Assembly: GCA_031284195.1 (NCBI GenBank)
Contig: JAITAI010000020.1
Span: forward strand, 1 to 15,110
DNA: 15,110 bases
From: Treponema sp.
Lineage (GTDB): Bacteria; Spirochaetota; Spirochaetia; Treponematales; Breznakiellaceae
Direction: 5' to 3'
Translations under genes and position numbers: made by a program
Notes under the pieces: model-generated
The model's database searches: none
The model's input: only the letters and a program-made list of their open reading frames with translations
Told to the model about the DNA's origin: nothing
Shown: piece after piece, positions 13,431-15,110 of the stretch
Layout: the number at the start of each line of letters is the position of its first letter
Position numbering within the stretch: position 1 is the stretch's first letter

Positions 13431-14518
13431 AGGTTCCTCCGGTTTTCCATAATGAGGCGCTTTGCCTCGGCAAAAACTTCTTCTTCTGCAGGGATCACCC
13501 CTCCGCAATGCCCCAGGAGTTGTACTGGCGCCTTGCCCAGAACCGCCAGCTTCACGTCTTCCAGTAGCTGTCCCAGGCTCATCTCCACGGTAAGCACCGG
13601 AGTCCCCCCTGGGATATGTTGGGCGAGGGCCTCAGCGGGGAAGGGCCAAAGGGTGATGGGCCTGAAAAGCCCGAGCTTAAAACCCGCATGCGCGGCAAGC
13701 TGCTTTGCCCCAAGGCAGACTCGTGCAGAAGTACCATAAGCCACGAGGACTACGTCTACAGCGCCTTGGTCAAATCCAAGGGCTTCAAACCGGGTCTCCG
13801 CAGTCTTGATCGTTTCATATCTCAAAAACCGTGCTTTGGTTTTGGCCTCCATCTGCTCAGGAATCAGCTCTAGGGAGCTTATATGGCGGCTATCCCGGTG
13901 AGCCATAGCGCCCACGGTCCAGTCCCGGAAGGGAAGTTCTGACAGGGATCGCTCTGGAGGAAGGACCACCCCTTCCATCATTTCTCCAATTACGCCGTCA
14001 AGCAGTACTATGACCGGCATACGGTACTGATCGGCCAGGTCAAAGGCCAGGTAGCTAAGATCCGCACATTCTTGCACACTTTTGGGGGCCAGGACAATGC
14101 AATGGTAATCCCCATGACCGCCTCCGCGGGTGGCCTGGAAATAATCGCTTTGACTAGGGGCAATGGATCCAAGCCCTGGGCCCCCTCGGACCACGTTCAC
14201 CACCACCAAGGGGATATCCGCGCCTGCGGCAAAGGATATGCCTTCCTGTTTAAGACTGATCCCGGGACTGGAAGAACTGGTCATAGCCCGGGCTCCTGCA
14301 GCAGAAGCGCCGTACACCATGTTAATCGCGGCTGTCTCGCTTTCAGCCTGGATAAAAACCCTTCCCCGCTTGAGCATGTGCGTAGCCATATAGGTGATGA
14401 TCTCCGTCTGGGGGGTAATGGGATACCCGAAATAAGCGCCGCAACCTGCCCGGATGGCTGCTTCGGCAATAGCCTCATTGCCCTTCATCAGTTGTTTTTC
14501 CTGATTATCCTTGCACAC
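13427..14518 (-). CDS. vorB: 2-oxoacid:ferredoxin oxidoreductase, alpha subunit (VorB/KorA type)
   Basis: 363 residues from a GTG at 14518, chosen because AAGGAG sits 7 bases before it and the resulting N-terminus (MCKDNQEKQLMKGNEAIAEA) has the usual short lead before MKGNEA. The ATG at 14488 has a poorer SD. YPITPQ (32-37) and TSSSSPGISLKQEG (80-93) are conserved active-site segments, followed by VVRGGPGLGS and QATRGGGHGDYH. This wording is what I recall for VorB-annotated proteins (3-methyl-2-oxobutanoate dehydrogenase), but KorA/OorA of 2-oxoglutarate oxidoreductase is close, so the substrate is open. The start overlaps the ferredoxin stop by 14 bases and the end overlaps the beta start by 4. 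Confidence 0.9.
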   Translation of the reverse strand: MCKDNQEKQLMKGNEAIAEAAIRAGCGAYFGYPITPQTEIITYMATHMLKRGRVFIQAESETAAINMVYGASAAGARAMTSSSSPGISLKQEGISFAAGADIPLVVVNVVRGGPGLGSIAPSQSDYFQATRGGGHGDYHCIVLAPKSVQECADLSYLAFDLADQYRMPVIVLLDGVIGEMMEGVVLPPERSLSELPFRDWTVGAMAHRDSRHISSLELIPEQMEAKTKARFLRYETIKTAETRFEALGFDQGAVDVVLVAYGTSARVCLGAKQLAAHAGFKLGLFRPITLWPFPAEALAQHIPGGTPVLTVEMSLGQLLEDVKLAVLGKAPVQLLGHCGGVIPAEEEVFAEAKRLIMENRRNL

Positions 14519-14756
14519 GGTTCGACTCCTTTTCAGCCCCTTCAAGGGCGTACACTGTAATACACAGATCCGGGCATACCTCAAAGCAATTTCCGCACCC
14601 ACTACAGTGTTCTAGATGCGCCGCTTTTGAAGGGTAACTTCCCGTTTCATTCGGCTGAGGATCTACTTCCAGTACTTTCATGGGACAAAAATGAACGCAA
14701 AGCAAGCAACCCTTACATAATTCCCGGTCAATGACAACCGTTCCTTTGCTGGCCAT
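14505..14756 (-). CDS. 2 x [4Fe-4S] ferredoxin subunit of the 2-oxoacid oxidoreductase
   Basis: 83 residues, SD AAGGAG 5 bases before the ATG. It has two complete cluster motifs: C14-C17-C20-C24 in CKGCLLCVHFCP and C51-C54-C57-C61 in CSGCGNCFEVCP. A short insertion separates the two halves. It serves as the delta (electron-transfer) subunit between the thiamine diphosphate centre and external ferredoxin. It is first in the operon and close behind a promoter. The C-terminal codons are shared with the GTG start region of the alpha gene. Confidence 0.92.
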   Translation of the reverse strand: MASKGTVVIDRELCKGCLLCVHFCPMKVLEVDPQPNETGSYPSKAAHLEHCSGCGNCFEVCPDLCITVYALEGAEKESNRVQG

Positions 14757-14796
14757 AGACTCTCCTTATATCAAAGATAAGGATAATACGCAGAAG

Positions 14797-14825
14797 AGTA
14801 TATAAAAAATGAGGATCCCTGTTAA
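14797..14825 (-). promoter_or_regulatory. sigma70-type promoter of the oxidoreductase operon
   Basis: On the minus strand TTAACA (14825-14820) and TATACT (14802-14797), each five of six to consensus, are 17 bases apart. The leader to the ferredoxin ATG is about 35 bases. Confidence 0.7.
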
Positions 14826-14914
14826 GAACCGGCGCGGGGGTATTTTTTTCCGATTTTCAGGGTTTTATGCTTGACTCTTTTTCATTGACCGCATATCCTA
14901 GAAACTGCATGAAA

Positions 14915-14977
14915 CTTCCGGGAAAGCCTTTAAGAGGATTTCCCGAAAGCCCTGGATGTATCAATAGCATACATCCA
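14915..14977. repeat. two adjacent hairpins upstream of the oxidoreductase promoter
   Basis: CTTCCGGGAAA (14915-14925) pairs with TTTCCCGAAAG (14939-14949) with one mismatch. TGGATGTAT (14953-14961) pairs perfectly with ATACATCCA (14969-14977). No T run follows on either strand, so a terminator is not supported. The rest of 14826-15039 shows no ORF or other recognisable feature. Confidence 0.4.
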
Positions 14978-15039
14978 AGGAACCTCTAGGCAAGGCAGTA
15001 TATGGGAAATTTTATAGACCCGTGGTTTAACCTTTTATT

Positions 15040-15110
15040 GGGGCGGGGGGGGGGGGGGGGGGGGGGGGGGGGCGGGGGGGGGGGGGGGGGGGGGGGACGG
15101 TGGGGGGGGG
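15040..15110. other. poly-G run, probable sequencing or assembly artefact
   Basis: Of 71 bases only five are not G (C at 15044, 15073 and 15098, A at 15097, T at 15101). Nothing else in the window is like this, and it runs to the edge. Such runs are typical of no-signal base calls in two-colour sequencing at a contig end. I treat this end as unreliable. Confidence 0.8.

Overview
The window looks like an accessory stretch of a spirochaete chromosome, most likely a Treponema-like gut species. This is inferred from gene content: a bactofilin next to an M23 peptidase, a DUF327/YaaR plus PSP1 pair, a FIST/hybrid-kinase signalling set and a four-subunit 2-oxoacid:ferredoxin oxidoreductase. There is no rRNA or other phylogenetic marker, so the genus is a guess. 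The three gene blocks are mid-GC. They are separated by AT-rich, IS-scarred DNA.

Layout. (1) 1-1254: the 3' end of an IS5-like transposase runs into a wrecked minus-strand gene of the GEK1/DtdA D-aminoacyl-tRNA deacylase superfamily. A 213-bp inverted-repeat element and AT-rich DNA without genes follow. (2) 5863-1255, minus strand: two nearly identical stand-alone receiver proteins made by a 473-bp tandem duplication, each copy with its own sigma70-type promoter, then a FIST sensor protein and a hybrid histidine kinase (PAS-HisKA-HATPase-REC-Hpt), closed by an intrinsic terminator. (3) 5864-7736: an IS graveyard. It holds remnants of an ISNCY-like transposase and an IS630-like transposase. 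The IS630 remnant is split by a 988-bp AT-rich array of about 46 degenerate units with a mean period near 21.5 bp. (4) 11049-7737, minus strand: a consensus-like promoter and leader, then M23 peptidase, bactofilin, YaaR-like and PSP1 (RicT-like) genes, probably one operon. (5) 11165-12094: on the plus strand an alkyltransferase-like (ATL) DNA repair gene behind a structured leader. It is followed by a second, GC-richer 21-bp array related to the first, and by a 118-bp MITE-like element with a 5-bp target duplication. (6) 14825-12110, minus strand: promoter, dicluster ferredoxin, alpha, beta and gamma subunits of a VorB/KorA-type 2-oxoacid:ferredoxin oxidoreductase. (7) 14826-15110: hairpins and a final 71-nt near-pure G run that looks like a sequencing or assembly artefact.

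How the genes work together. FIST, kinase and receivers form a compact phosphorelay in which no protein carries a DNA-binding or enzymatic output domain, so the output must lie elsewhere. M23 and bactofilin are a known kind of cell-shape module; here they share an operon with the YaaR and PSP1 genes. The oxidoreductase operon links 2-oxoacid oxidation to reduced ferredoxin, as expected in an anaerobe.

The most unusual signal is the repeat family with a period of two helical turns, found at two places in the window: one copy AT-saturated and about 1 kb long, the other short and regular. I do not recognise it as a described element.
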